DNA of 64,000 nucleotides from Pseudomonas sp. URMO17WK12:I2 (GCF_003253735.1 NZ_QKYW01000011.1:107703-171702), one strand, 5' to 3'. Positions 17,978 to 27,480 are shown, counted from the first letter of the stretch. Notes: a model not told the origin generated them from the sequence alone. Made by a program: numbers and translations.

Positions 17978-19396
17978 ATGAATGCAATCACCCCGATCAC
18001 CAACACCACGGTCGAACTCCAGTACCGGCACAGCGGGCTTAGCCAGCGCTACTGCCTGGACAGTACACCCGTACTGCAGCGACAAATGCAGCGCGAGTCC
18101 AATGCGCGCAGCTACCCGCGGCGCATACCGCTGGAGCTCAAGCGGGCGCAGGGGGTGTACGTCGAGGATTCGCGCGGGCAGGTGTACATCGATTGCCTGG
18201 CTGGCGCCGGTACCCTGGCGCTGGGGCACAATCACCCGGTGACCCTGGAGGCGATCCAGAAGACCCTGGCCTCGGGCATACCGCTGCACGCCCTCGATCT
18301 GAGTACGCCGATCAAGGACGCCTTCGTGGAGACGGTGTTCGATCTGCTACCGGGCGATTTCGCCAAGGATGCACGTATCCAGTTCTGTGGCCCGACCGGG
18401 GCGGACGCGGTGGAAGCGGCGCTCAAGCTGTCGCGTACGGCAACCGGGCGGCAAAGCATCCTGGCGTTCCATGGCGCCTATCACGGCATGACCCTAGGCA
18501 CGCTGTCGGTGAGCGGCAACCTGGGGCCGAAGAATGCACTGGGCGGGCTGCTGGCGGGCACCCAGTTCCTGCCTTATCCGCATGACTACCGTTGCCCGTT
18601 CGGGCTGCGCGGCGAGCAGGCGATCGACGCCAACCTGCACTACATCCGCAGCCTGCTCAGCGACCCGGAAAGCGGCGTGACCCAGCCGGCGGCGATGATC
18701 CTGGAAACGGTGCAGGGCGAGGGCGGCGTGATTGCCGCGCCGGATCGCTGGCTGCAAGGGCTGCGGGCGATTACCCGTGAACAGGGTATTCCCCTGATCC
18801 TCGACGAGATTCAATGCGGTATCGGCCGCACTGGCGATCTGTTCGCCTTCGAGCGCAGCGCCATCACCCCCGATGTACTGACATTGTCGAAGGCCATCGG
18901 CGGTGGTCTGCCGCTGTCGGTGGTGGTTTACCGGGGCGAGCTGGATCAATGGCAGCCCGGTGCCCATGCCGGCACCTTCCGTGGCAATCAGCTGGCCATG
19001 GCCGCGGGCGATGCCACCTTGCGGTTCATCCAGCGCGAAGGCATCTGCAGCCATGTACGTAACGTCGGAGCACGCTTGCAGACGCTGCTGCAGGGGCTGC
19101 AGGCCGAGTTCGACTGGGTCGGCGACGTACGCGGCCGTGGCCTGATGCTGGGCATGGAGATCATCGACCCGGCCGGCCAGGATGGCCTCGGCCAGCCCGC
19201 TGCCGATGGCGACAAGGCACGCAAGCTACAGCGTGCCTGCCTCGAGCGTGGTTTGATCGTCGAGCTGGGCGGCCGCCATGGCGCGACCGTTCGCTTCCTG
19301 CCGCCGTTGATCATCAGCGACGCTGAGGTCGATCTGGTCGGGCAGATTCTCTACCAGGCGGCGCAGAGCATAGAGAATGCCCGCCACGACAACTGA
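17978..19396 (+). CDS. dat: Diaminobutyrate--2-oxoglutarate aminotransferase (PvdH/Dat-like)
   Basis: 472 residues of a class III PLP-dependent aminotransferase. The PLP lysine is K305 in TLSKAIGG, and the cofactor-binding Asp is in LILDEIQCGIGRTG. The N-terminal region with GAGTLALGHNHP matches the PvdH/RhbA/Dat group, which converts aspartate semialdehyde plus glutamate to L-2,4-diaminobutyrate. Its place behind a Fur-like site and next to the NRPS helpers suggests it makes diaminobutyrate as a building block. No adenylation domain seen here reads as Dab, so that module would lie left of the window. EctB-type ectoine synthesis is an alternative role, but no ectA or ectC is nearby. Confidence 0.87.
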   Translation: MNAITPITNTTVELQYRHSGLSQRYCLDSTPVLQRQMQRESNARSYPRRIPLELKRAQGVYVEDSRGQVYIDCLAGAGTLALGHNHPVTLEAIQKTLASGIPLHALDLSTPIKDAFVETVFDLLPGDFAKDARIQFCGPTGADAVEAALKLSRTATGRQSILAFHGAYHGMTLGTLSVSGNLGPKNALGGLLAGTQFLPYPHDYRCPFGLRGEQAIDANLHYIRSLLSDPESGVTQPAAMILETVQGEGGVIAAPDRWLQGLRAITREQGIPLILDEIQCGIGRTGDLFAFERSAITPDVLTLSKAIGGGLPLSVVVYRGELDQWQPGAHAGTFRGNQLAMAAGDATLRFIQREGICSHVRNVGARLQTLLQGLQAEFDWVGDVRGRGLMLGMEIIDPAGQDGLGQPAADGDKARKLQRACLERGLIVELGGRHGATVRFLPPLIISDAEVDLVGQILYQAAQSIENARHDN

Positions 19397-19435
19397 CGGG
19401 TATGCCGGGAGGCTCCGGGCGCTGCGCTGGTCGGC

Positions 19436-19846
19436 TTAGTGGCGGCTGCCGGGTGCCGGCATGGCCAGCAGCTGCTTTTCCTGGTTCCAGTCGAACGGCT
19501 CGTCGTTTTCCTCGGCATGGAAGCGGCGTTCTTCGAGTTGCTGGTACAGCTCGATTTCTTCGTCGGGCATGAAGTGCAGGCAGTCGCCGCCAAAGAACCA
19601 CAGCAGGTCACGCGGTACCAGGTGGGCGATCTGCGGGTAGCGCTGGAAGATCTGGCTGATCAGGTCCTGGCCCAGGTACTGGCTGCGTTCGAAGTCCACC
19701 GGCAGTTCGGCGAGCAGTTCATCGTAGCGCTCGAGGAAATTGGCATGGCTGGCATCGAGGATCTGCTCGGCTTCACCCAGGGCCACCAGGATGGTGCGCA
19801 GGTGATTGAGCAGGGCGATGTGGTGGTCGAGATGGGGGCTGGCCAT
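19436..19846 (-). CDS. Conserved hypothetical protein, PA2817-like
   Basis: 136 residues, acidic, mostly helical, no membrane segment and no enzyme motif that I recognise. It begins MASPHLDHHI with AGGA upstream and carries the stretch PRDLLWFFGGDCLHFMPDEE. It is followed 75 bases downstream on the same strand by fadE, then GST and the ABC-2 pair, which matches my recollection of the PA2811-PA2817 order in P. aeruginosa. Function unknown; the constant neighbourhood with FadE could mean a link to fatty-acid metabolism but does not prove it. Confidence 0.8.
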   Translation of the reverse strand: MASPHLDHHIALLNHLRTILVALGEAEQILDASHANFLERYDELLAELPVDFERSQYLGQDLISQIFQRYPQIAHLVPRDLLWFFGGDCLHFMPDEEIELYQQLEERRFHAEENDEPFDWNQEKQLLAMPAPGSRH

Positions 19847-19920
19847 GTCCGGGATCCTGAAAGTAAAACGGGCGCCGGAGTATAAAGTCCACGGCGCCCG
19901 CTGTCGTCTCTGCAGTTCGA

Positions 19921-22368
19921 CTACCTGACCTTGCCCTCGCTGGGCAGCAGTTCTTCCTTGCCGAAGTCATCGACATCGATCACCACGCGGCGGGCCTGCT
20001 CGGCGCGCTGCAGCTGCTGGCCTTCCTCGGCGCTGAGCACGCCGGCGGCGACTGCGGTTTCGATCTCGTTCTGCCCGGGTGTTTCGCGCACCTGGCCGGC
20101 CTTGACGGCCTTGTAGAGCTTTTTCTGCAGGGGCGCGGCTTCCTGCAGCAGGTTGAGGGCGTGTTGCAGGGCGCCGACCGGATCGTCGGTCGAGGTGGGG
20201 CGGAAGCAGCCTTCAAGCAGCTCTTCGAGCGCCGGGTCGCCGGCATTGCGGCCGATGATCGCGGCGACCTGGGCGTCGAGGTGATCGTCCGGGCCCTGGT
20301 GACGGCGGCCGAAGGGGAACACCAGCACGCGCAGGGCGCTGCCGAGCAGGCGGTTGGGGAAGTTGCTGAGCAGTTCGTCGATGGCGGTTTCAGCCTTGCC
20401 CAGGCTTTCTTCCAGCGCCCAGTGCAGCAGCGGGCGAACGTGCTCCGGGTAATCCTGGTCGTGGTAGCGCTTGAGCGCCGCCGAGGCCAGGTACAGGTGG
20501 CTGAGCACGTCACCCAGACGCGCCGACAGGCGCTCGCGACGCTTCAGCTCGCCGCCCAGCAGCATCATGCTGAGGTCGGCGAGCATGGCGAACGCGGCGC
20601 TCAGGCGGTTGAGGGCGCGGAAGTAGGGGCGGCTGATACGGTCGCCCGGCACCTTGCCGAGCAGGCCCATGCTCAGGCTCAGGATCAGCGTGCTGGCGGC
20701 ATTGCTGACGGCGAAACCGATGTGCTGCATCAGCAGGTCGTCGAACTCCAGCAGCGCCTGGTCGCGGTCTTCACGGCCGGCCAGGGCCATTTCCTTGAGT
20801 ACGTAGGGATGGCAGCGAATCGCGCCCTGGCCGAAGATCATCAGGTTGCGCGAGAGGATGTTGGCGCCCTCGACGGTGATGAAGATCGGTGCACCCTGCC
20901 AGGAACGACCCAGGTAGTTGCTCGGGCCCATGATGATGCCCTTGCCGCCGTGCACGTCCATGGCGTGGGTGATGCATTCGCGGCCGCGCTCGGTGAGGTG
21001 GTACTTGAGGATCGCCGACAGCACCGACGGCTTCTCGCCCAGGTCCACCGCGTTGGCGGTGAGGATGCGCGCGCTGTCCATCAGCCAGGCATTGCCGCCG
21101 ATACGCGCCAGGGCTTCCTGAATGCCTTCGAAGGCCGACAGCGGCACATTGAACTGTTCACGTACCTGGCTGTACTGGCCGGTGACCAGGCTGGTGAACT
21201 TGGCGGCGCCGGTGCCCACCGCCGGCAGGGAAATCGAACGGCCTACCGACAGGCAGTTCATCAGCATCATCCAGCCCTTGCCCAGGTACTCGGGGCCGCC
21301 GATCAGGTAGTCCAGCGGGATGAACACATCCTTGCCGGAGTTGGGGCCGTTCATGAAGGCGGCGCCCAGCGGTATGTGGCGACGGCCGATGTTCACGCCG
21401 GGGGTGTCGGTGGGAATCAGCGCTAGGCTGATACCCAGTTCGTCCTTGTCACCGAGCAGGTGATCCGGGTCATAGGCCTTGAAGGCCACACCCAGCAGGG
21501 TGGCCACCGGGCCCAGGGTGATATAGCGCTTTTCCCAGTTCAGCCGCAGGCCGACGACTTCCTCACCGTTCCACTGGCCTTTGCAGATCACCCCGCTGTC
21601 GGGCATGGCGCCGGCATCGGAGCCGGCCAGTGGACCGGTCAGGGCGAAGCAGGGGATATCGTCGCCGCGGGCCAGGCGCGGCAAATAATGGTTGCGCTGC
21701 TCTTCAGTGCCGTAGTGCAGCAGCAGTTCGGCCGGGCCGAGGGAGTTGGGCACCATCACGGTGGAGGCCAGATCGCCGCTGCGGGTGGCCAGCTTCATCG
21801 CGACCTGCGAGTGGGCGTAGGCGGAAAAGCCCTTGCCACCGTATTCCTTGGGAATGATCAGGGCGAAGAAGCCGTGCTGCTTGATGTGCTCCCAGGCCTC
21901 GGGCGGCAGGTCCATGCGTTGGCCGATTTCCCACTCGCTGACCATGGCGCACAGCTCTTCGGTGGGACCATCGATAAAGGCCTGCTCCTCGGCGGTCAGC
22001 GTGGCTTTCGGGTAGGCCAGCAGCTTGTCCCAGTCCGGGCGGCCGCTGAACAGCTCGCCGTCCCACCAGACGGTACCGGCCTCGATGGCGTCCTTTTCGG
22101 TGTTGGACATCGGCGGCAGCACCTTCTGGAACCACGCGAACAGTGGCGCGGTGAAATGCTTGCGGCGCAGATCCGGCAATGCGAGCGGAATGGCGACTGC
22201 CAGCCACAGCAGCCAGAAGATCACCAGCAGCCAGCCTGGAGCATGGCTGTAGGCCCCCATGATCAGCAGGTAGGCGGCAACTATTGCCAGGGCGGGCAGG
22301 GGAGCCGTGCGGCGGTGGGCCAGATAGGCCGTACCGAGAACCAGGACGAGCAACCAGACAGCGAGCAT
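19921..22368 (-). CDS. fadE: FadE-type acyl-CoA dehydrogenase
   Basis: 815 residues, almost the length of E. coli FadE. The chosen ATG at 22368 has GGAGGA just upstream; a 75-codon extension reads like noise. Two to three hydrophobic segments in residues 1-70 anchor it to the inner membrane. The flavoprotein dehydrogenase core follows (about 110-520), with the substrate-loop region DIPCFALTGP and the KYHLTERGRE helix, then a C-terminal domain specific to FadE. It catalyses the FAD-dependent 2,3-desaturation that starts fatty-acid beta-oxidation. The gene stands in the PA2815 position next to the PA2817-like gene. Confidence 0.92.
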   Translation of the reverse strand: MLAVWLLVLVLGTAYLAHRRTAPLPALAIVAAYLLIMGAYSHAPGWLLVIFWLLWLAVAIPLALPDLRRKHFTAPLFAWFQKVLPPMSNTEKDAIEAGTVWWDGELFSGRPDWDKLLAYPKATLTAEEQAFIDGPTEELCAMVSEWEIGQRMDLPPEAWEHIKQHGFFALIIPKEYGGKGFSAYAHSQVAMKLATRSGDLASTVMVPNSLGPAELLLHYGTEEQRNHYLPRLARGDDIPCFALTGPLAGSDAGAMPDSGVICKGQWNGEEVVGLRLNWEKRYITLGPVATLLGVAFKAYDPDHLLGDKDELGISLALIPTDTPGVNIGRRHIPLGAAFMNGPNSGKDVFIPLDYLIGGPEYLGKGWMMLMNCLSVGRSISLPAVGTGAAKFTSLVTGQYSQVREQFNVPLSAFEGIQEALARIGGNAWLMDSARILTANAVDLGEKPSVLSAILKYHLTERGRECITHAMDVHGGKGIIMGPSNYLGRSWQGAPIFITVEGANILSRNLMIFGQGAIRCHPYVLKEMALAGREDRDQALLEFDDLLMQHIGFAVSNAASTLILSLSMGLLGKVPGDRISRPYFRALNRLSAAFAMLADLSMMLLGGELKRRERLSARLGDVLSHLYLASAALKRYHDQDYPEHVRPLLHWALEESLGKAETAIDELLSNFPNRLLGSALRVLVFPFGRRHQGPDDHLDAQVAAIIGRNAGDPALEELLEGCFRPTSTDDPVGALQHALNLLQEAAPLQKKLYKAVKAGQVRETPGQNEIETAVAAGVLSAEEGQQLQRAEQARRVVIDVDDFGKEELLPSEGKVR

Positions 22369-22700
22369 GCAGAATCCTCCGTGATGGCGACAGCAGAACG
22401 GCGTGTGCCGCCATAATCGTAGTCGGCTTGGGTAGACCTTGCCGACAGGGGCGTAACAGGGCGCTTCCTGCAAGAGATGGCCCGCCACGTTCCCGATAGT
22501 GACCCCGGTGCAGGCCGGCGAGTTCGTATAACAAATTGCATCCGCGGATGACCTGTTGGTCAGCCGCTGAATGGTGCTGTCTGCCTGCTCCATGAACGAG
22601 GTCGATAGCCAACATCACCGCGGGCGGCTTTCTTCCTGGCGACACAGTGGTAGGGTTGTCAGCCTCTTGGCTGGCAGGACTCTGATAAGGACGATTAGTG
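22369..22700 (+). other. Non-coding region between fadE and GST
   Basis: About 330 bases between divergent genes. It must hold both promoters. The GGAGGA site for fadE sits next to its ATG, and AAGGA at 22687-22691 serves the GST. A small inverted repeat GTCAGCC...GGCTGGC lies at about 22657-22675. No convincing ORF and no PsrA-type GAAAC/GTTTC site was seen. Confidence 0.5.
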
Positions 22701-23321
22701 ATGCTGAAAATATGGGGCCGCAAGAATTCCAGCAATGTACGCAAGGCGCTGTGGTGTGCCGAAGAAGCCGGCATCGCCTATGAGCGAGTCGAGGCCGGTG
22801 GCGCGTTCGGGGTGGTCAACGAGCCCGAATACCTGGCACGCAATCCCAATGGCCGCGTGCCGATGATCGAGGACGGCGACCTGGTGTTGTGGGAGTCCAA
22901 CGCCATCGTGCGCTACCTGGCTGCGGCCTATGCGCCGGGCAGCCTGTACCCCGAGGATCCTGCCAGCCGCGCCTGCGGCGACAAGTGGATGGACTGGACC
23001 ACGTCCAGTTTCGCCAGCGAGTTTCGCGATCTGTTCTGGGGCATTCTGCGTACGCCGGTCGAGCAACGGAATCTGCCGGTAATCGAAGCTGCCCGGCAGC
23101 GTTGCATTGCACTTCTCGAGCTGCCCGAGCGGGCGCTGGGCGAAAGGCCTTACCTGTCTGGCGACAGCTTCGCCATGGGCGACATACCGCTGGGCAGCTT
23201 TATCTACGCCTGGTTCGAAATGCCCATCGAGCGGCCGCCGCAGCCCAATCTGCAGGCCTGGTATGCGCGGCTTTGCGAGCGCCCGGCCTATCAACGTGCG
23301 GTGATGACCGAACTGACCTGA
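22701..23321 (+). CDS. Glutathione S-transferase family protein
   Basis: 206 residues with an N-terminal thioredoxin-fold (about 1-80) and a C-terminal helical domain. The start is like beta/theta-class bacterial GSTs: KIWGRKNSSNVRKALW, where Ser10/Ser11 are candidate glutathione-activating residues. The glutathione-binding motifs NPNGRVPMIEDG and WESNAIVRYLA follow. ATG at 22701 has AAGGA nine bases upstream; a GTG one codon earlier is less likely. It occupies the PA2813 position between fadE and the ABC pair. The substrate is unknown. A MITE-like repeat begins directly at its stop codon. Confidence 0.9.
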   Translation: MLKIWGRKNSSNVRKALWCAEEAGIAYERVEAGGAFGVVNEPEYLARNPNGRVPMIEDGDLVLWESNAIVRYLAAAYAPGSLYPEDPASRACGDKWMDWTTSSFASEFRDLFWGILRTPVEQRNLPVIEAARQRCIALLELPERALGERPYLSGDSFAMGDIPLGSFIYAWFEMPIERPPQPNLQAWYARLCERPAYQRAVMTELT

Positions 23322-23475
23322 GGACGCCTCTAAAAACTACCTGCGTTGTCATCGCCGCGTCGAAAACAGGCTCAAAATGCTCATTTAGAGGCTGTAAACT
23401 CCGCTTTTTCGCCTGTTTTTGTGGGGCCGCCTAGGCCTTGCGATGACTGCCTCGCCTACGTTTTTAGAAGCGCCC
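23322..23475 (+). repeat. MITE-like inverted-repeat element, copy 1
   Basis: A 154-base imperfect hairpin whose outer arms (CTCTAAAAAC... and ...GTTTTTAGAAG) pair, as do the inner arms around TCATCGC/GCGATGA. The centre holds TGCTCATTTA-N6-GTAAACTC (23378-23401), shared exactly with the copies at 39336 and 42093. It starts directly after the GST stop codon. No coding sequence inside. Confidence 0.75.
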
Positions 23476-23553
23476 TGACAGCGCAATTGCGTTGCAATGT
23501 TTGCCCGGCACCCCCATCTAAACCCTGTCATTTTCAATGCGTGCGTATCTTCT

Positions 23554-24486
23554 ATGAGTACTGCTCTGTCGATCCGACAGCTGACCAAAACCTACGGCAA
23601 TGGCTTCACTGCGTTGCACGGCCTTGACCTCGACTTGGCCGAAGGCGACTTCTTCGCCTTGCTGGGCCCCAACGGCGCCGGCAAGTCCACCACCATCGGC
23701 ATCCTCTCCACCCTGGTGAACAAGTCCAGCGGCACGGTGAACGTGTTCGGCCACGATCTTGACGCCCAGCCGGCTGCGCTCAAACGCTGCATCGGCGTGG
23801 TGCCCCAGGAATTCAACTTCAACCAGTTCGAGAAGGTCTTCGACATCGTCGTGACCCAGGCGGGTTATTACGGTATTCCGGCGCGCCTTGCCAAAGAGCG
23901 GGCCGAGCAGTACCTCAACCAACTGGGCTTGTGGGACAAGCGCGGCGTGGCCTCGCGCGAATTGTCCGGCGGCATGAAGCGTCGGCTGATGATCGCCCGC
24001 GCACTGGTGCACCAGCCACGGCTGCTGATCCTCGACGAGCCCACCGCCGGCGTCGATATCGAGCTGCGCCGTTCGATGTGGAGCTTTCTCACCGAACTCA
24101 ACGAGCAGGGCATCACCATCATCCTCACCACCCACTACCTGGAAGAGGCCGAGCAGCTGTGCCGCAACATCGGCATCATCGACCACGGGCGGATTGTCGA
24201 GAACACCAGCATGAAGGCGCTGCTGGGCAAGCTGCACGTCGAGACCTTCCTGCTCGATTTGAAAAGCGATCTGGTGGCGGTCCCGCAGTTCGTCGGTTAT
24301 CCCGCCAAGCTGGTCGACGCTCATACGCTCGAGGTTCAGGTGGATAAAAGCCAGGGCGTTACCGAGCTGTTCCGGCAACTGGCCGCGCACAACATCGAGG
24401 TGTCGAGCCTGCGTAACAAGAGCAACCGCCTGGAGGAGCTGTTCGTGTCCCTGGTCGAGAAGAACCTGTCGAAGGTAGCCGTATGA
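23554..24486 (+). CDS. ABC-2 type transporter ATP-binding protein (YadG-like)
   Basis: 310 residues from ATG 23554. Walker A GPNGAGKST, signature LSGGMKRR, Walker B LLILDEPTAGVD and switch H in TTHYLEEAE are all present. The start has no good Shine-Dalgarno; an upstream in-frame ATG at 23497 would add an unrelated leader. It pairs with the permease that follows through an ATGA overlap. This gene pair sits in the PA2812-PA2811 position and belongs to the DrrA/YadG exporter class. The substrate is unknown. Confidence 0.9.
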   Translation: MSTALSIRQLTKTYGNGFTALHGLDLDLAEGDFFALLGPNGAGKSTTIGILSTLVNKSSGTVNVFGHDLDAQPAALKRCIGVVPQEFNFNQFEKVFDIVVTQAGYYGIPARLAKERAEQYLNQLGLWDKRGVASRELSGGMKRRLMIARALVHQPRLLILDEPTAGVDIELRRSMWSFLTELNEQGITIILTTHYLEEAEQLCRNIGIIDHGRIVENTSMKALLGKLHVETFLLDLKSDLVAVPQFVGYPAKLVDAHTLEVQVDKSQGVTELFRQLAAHNIEVSSLRNKSNRLEELFVSLVEKNLSKVAV

Positions 24487-25271
24487 TGCACGAGCAGTCC
24501 GAGTTCAGCGCCAACCTGGTGGCCTTGCGCACCATCGTTTACCGGGAAGTGCGCCGTTTCATGCGCATCTGGCCGCAGACCCTGCTGCCGCCGGCGATCA
24601 CCATGGTTCTGTACTTCGTGATCTTCGGCAACCTGATCGGCCGGCAGATCGGCGACATGGATGGCTTCACCTACATGGAGTACATCGTGCCGGGCCTGAT
24701 CATGATGTCGGTGATCACCAATGCCTACGGCAACGTGGTATCGAGCTTCTTCGGCAGCAAGTTCCAGCGTTCGGTCGAGGAGCTGATGGTATCGCCGGTA
24801 TCGCCGCACACCATCCTCATCGGCTATGTCACCGGCGGCGTGCTGCGCGGGCTGGCGGTCGGCATCATCGTCACCATCCTGTCGCTGTTCTTCACCCATC
24901 TGCAGGTGCATCACCTGGGGCTGACGGTGCTGGTGGTGTTGCTGACGGCGACCATCTTCTCCCTGGGCGGCTTCATCAACGCGGTGTTCGCGCGCAACTT
25001 CGACGATATCTCGATCATTCCGACCTTCGTGCTGACACCACTGACCTACCTGGGCGGGGTGTTCTACTCGATCAGCCTGCTGCCGCCGTTCTGGCAGACC
25101 GTGTCGATGGCCAACCCGGTGCTGCACATGGTCAATGCTTTCCGTTACGGCATTCTCGGCGTGTCGGATATCAGCATCGGCACCGCCATCGGCTTCATGC
25201 TGGTCGCCACGGCAGTGCTCTATGTGTTGTGCGTGCGCCTGTTGGTCAGTGGCCGCGGGATGCGCCAGTAA
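24483..25271 (+). CDS. ABC-2 type transporter permease (YadH-like)
   Basis: 262 residues with about six membrane segments (for example ITMVLYFVIFGNLIG and IIVTILSLFFTHL) and the ABC-2 motif region LTYLGGVFYSISLLPPFW before the last helices. It starts inside the stop of the ATPase gene (ATGA), so the two are made together as one exporter. Homologous pairs export lipids, polysaccharides or drugs; nothing here identifies the substrate. Confidence 0.9.
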   Translation: MMHEQSEFSANLVALRTIVYREVRRFMRIWPQTLLPPAITMVLYFVIFGNLIGRQIGDMDGFTYMEYIVPGLIMMSVITNAYGNVVSSFFGSKFQRSVEELMVSPVSPHTILIGYVTGGVLRGLAVGIIVTILSLFFTHLQVHHLGLTVLVVLLTATIFSLGGFINAVFARNFDDISIIPTFVLTPLTYLGGVFYSISLLPPFWQTVSMANPVLHMVNAFRYGILGVSDISIGTAIGFMLVATAVLYVLCVRLLVSGRGMRQ

Positions 25272-25316
25272 GCGGATCGAGCCGAGGGCCCGTCGCCGCG
25301 GCGCGCCCTTGTCGCG

Positions 25317-26288
25317 CTACAGCCAGCCGTAATGCCGGAAACTGGCGTAGAGCCCCACGCAGCCGGCACCGATCACGCCCAGCACGGCGAAGTAGCCGTA
25401 CTGCCAGCTCAGCTCCGGCATGTTGTGAAAATTCATCCCGTAGATGCCGGCCACTGCGGTGGGGAAGGCCAGGATCGCCGCCCAGGCGGCGAACTTGCGC
25501 TGTACCACGCTCTGCCGGGACGACTCGAGCAGCAGGCCGACCTCGATGGCGTGGTCGGCCATCTCGCGCAGGTTGGTCAGGTCTTCGAGCAGGCGATTGA
25601 CGTGAATCGCCACGTCGCGAAAGTACGGTCGCATGTTCTTGTCGATGAACGGGAAATCCAGGTGCTGCAGCTCCTGGCAGATCTCCGCGAGCGGCCCGAT
25701 ATTGCGGCGCAGGCGCAGCAGGTCGCGGCGCAGCTGCTGGATTCGCACCACCTCGCCGTGGGTCATGGCGCATTCGAGCACCGTCTGCTCGAGCTGCTCC
25801 AACTCGGCGTAGTAGGTGTCCATCAGCGGCCGATAGTTCTCGATGATGAAGCTGATCAGTGCATAGAGCACGAAGTCCTCGCCGTGCTCAAGCAGCAACG
25901 GCCTGGCCTCGCAGCGCTGGCGCACCTTGGAGTAGGGAGCGGACTCCCCGTAACGGGCGCTGATCACGTAGCCCTTGCCGGCGAATAGCTGGGTTTCCAC
26001 GAAGGTCAGTTCGCCGCCGACCTGCACCGGCGAATACAGCACCAGAAACAGTGCGTCGCCAAAGATCTCCAGCTTGGGGCGGGTGTGCCGTTGCAACGCG
26101 TCTTCCAGGGCCAGCTCATGCAGGTTGAACTGGCGCTGCAGGTTGCCGAGTTCCTGGCTGCCGGGGTCGTGCAGGCCGATCCAGACGAAATGCTCCGCCT
26201 TGCTGGCCCATTGCCGACCCTCATCGAGGTGGATGTCGCTGACCTTGCGGCCCTTGCTGTAAACCGCTGCTGCGACCACTTCGCCCAT
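25317..26288 (-). CDS. corA: CorA-family divalent cation (Mg2+/Co2+) transporter
   Basis: 323 residues: a long cytoplasmic funnel domain rich in acidic and helical segments, then two C-terminal membrane helices. The selectivity-filter motif YGMNF lies between them, followed by NMPE and the final helix ending in a short basic tail. This is the CorA pentamer architecture, an inner-membrane channel for Mg2+, with Co2+ or Ni2+ in some members. It is convergent with the ABC permease. ZntB-type Zn2+ transporters share the fold; the GMNF motif does not by itself separate them. Confidence 0.87.
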   Translation of the reverse strand: MGEVVAAAVYSKGRKVSDIHLDEGRQWASKAEHFVWIGLHDPGSQELGNLQRQFNLHELALEDALQRHTRPKLEIFGDALFLVLYSPVQVGGELTFVETQLFAGKGYVISARYGESAPYSKVRQRCEARPLLLEHGEDFVLYALISFIIENYRPLMDTYYAELEQLEQTVLECAMTHGEVVRIQQLRRDLLRLRRNIGPLAEICQELQHLDFPFIDKNMRPYFRDVAIHVNRLLEDLTNLREMADHAIEVGLLLESSRQSVVQRKFAAWAAILAFPTAVAGIYGMNFHNMPELSWQYGYFAVLGVIGAGCVGLYASFRHYGWL

Positions 26289-26381
26289 GGTGTGCCCCGT
26301 GCCTGATTGGTGAGGGGCAGCTTACCTGCTTATGTCGCGGCGCTCAGCAGTCACGTGAACGATCTGCGCGGCTTGTCAGCA

Positions 26382-26439
26382 CTGGCGTGCTGGCGAGACT
26401 GACGCGCAGGGAGGCAGCACGCCAGCCTTGTGCTGGCGT
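26382..26439. repeat. Two overlapping perfect inverted repeats behind the crotonase gene
   Basis: CTGGCGTGCTG (26382-26392) pairs perfectly with CAGCACGCCAG (26415-26425), and ACGCCAGC (26419-26426) pairs with GCTGGCGT (26432-26439). The two stems share bases, so only one can form at a time. The second abuts the stop codon of the minus-strand gene. No T-tract follows. Confidence 0.5.
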
Positions 26440-27128
26440 TACAGCGACTGCTGCTTGTCCAGTTCGATGGATTTATCGAGGGTTTCCAGCAGGGCGGCGC
26501 GCACCTTGAGCTTGGTCTTGCGGTGCGCATTCATGTTGATCTTCTTGAACTGCGCCGCGACGGCATGGGCGGTGGCCATCAACTGCTCGGCCGGCACTAC
26601 CTTGTCGAGGAAGCCGGCATCGATGGCGCTTTGCGGGTCGAACATCTCGCCGTTGATCACCGAGCGATGGAAGGCGGATTTGCGCAGGCGATCACGGGCC
26701 AGTTCGATGCCGACGTGGTGCATGGTCATGCCGATCTGCACTTCGTTGAGACCGATGGTGAAGGGCCCTTCGACGCCGATACGGTAATCACTGGAAAGCA
26801 GCAGAAAGGCACCCTTGGCCACCGCATGGCCGGGGCAGGCGGCGATGATCGGATAGGGATGGGCGAGCATGCGCCTGGCCAGGGTCGAACCGGCGGCGAC
26901 CAGATCGATGGCGTTCTGCGGGCCGGAGGTCATCACCTTGAGGTCATAGCCGCCGGAGAGAATGCCCGGCTGGCCGGTAAGGATGACGATCGCCTTGTCC
27001 TGGGTCGCGCGATCCAGGGCCGCGTTGAAGGCCTCGATCACCGCGGGCGAGATGGCATTCACCTTGCCGTTGTTGAGCGTCAACGTGGCGATGCCGTCAT
27101 CGAGTTGGTAGCTGATCAGGTCGCTCAT
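26439..27128 (-). CDS. Enoyl-CoA hydratase/isomerase (crotonase) family protein
   Basis: 229 residues. ATG at 27128 has AAGGAG upstream; a 14-codon extension is less likely. Crotonase-fold landmarks are the oxyanion-hole loops around GGYDLKVM and GHAVAKGAFLLLSSDYRIG, and NEVQIGMTM. It is short for the family and close to PA2841 as I recall that protein. The residue usually acting as the second glutamate is not obvious, so hydratase, isomerase or hydrolase activity cannot be told apart. It is monocistronic here. Confidence 0.85.
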   Translation of the reverse strand: MSDLISYQLDDGIATLTLNNGKVNAISPAVIEAFNAALDRATQDKAIVILTGQPGILSGGYDLKVMTSGPQNAIDLVAAGSTLARRMLAHPYPIIAACPGHAVAKGAFLLLSSDYRIGVEGPFTIGLNEVQIGMTMHHVGIELARDRLRKSAFHRSVINGEMFDPQSAIDAGFLDKVVPAEQLMATAHAVAAQFKKINMNAHRKTKLKVRAALLETLDKSIELDKQQSL

Positions 27129-27480
27129 GGTCGACTCCTTGTTGTGAAATGTGCGGCTGACGTTACCCATCCGCCGTGGTCCGGTAAAGCACGAAGGGTG
27201 ACCGTAGAGTCAGGGTGGCGCGGTCGACATAGGCGCAGAGCAAGGTGACCAGCTTGCTGGTCGTGCCGATGATGGATGGGACGGATCATCACTACCGGCT
27301 TTTCTCAGGCGCCGCTGAGCAGCGCCCATGCGCCCGTGCTCGCGCTGACGTTGTGGCGCGCACGCCGGTCGCTCTCTGGCAATGGCTTAAGCGCATGAAT
27401 CTTTTGAAAAAAGTTTTGCGTTTGCGAAAGCCTTCGATTACATTAGCGCGCCTCGACAGACAGCGCGTCTGGCGAGATCC
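27129..27480 (+). other. Non-coding region with tRNA promoter
   Basis: About 350 bases between the crotonase-family gene and tRNA-Ser. The only clear signal is the tRNA promoter near its right end. Reading frames in it are short and show no recognisable protein. Confidence 0.5.
27416..27444 (+). promoter_or_regulatory. Sigma70-type promoter of tRNA-Ser
   Basis: TTGCGT (27416-27421), 17 bases, then TACATT (27439-27444), followed by the GC-rich discriminator AGCGCGCCTC typical of stringently controlled stable RNA genes. The tRNA begins about 36 bases downstream, leaving a short 5' leader. Confidence 0.6.

Noticed and set aside
17978..19396. EctB of an ectoine pathway
   Set aside because: No ectA or ectC nearby and the gene is next to NRPS helpers with a Fur-like site, so siderophore Dab supply fits better.
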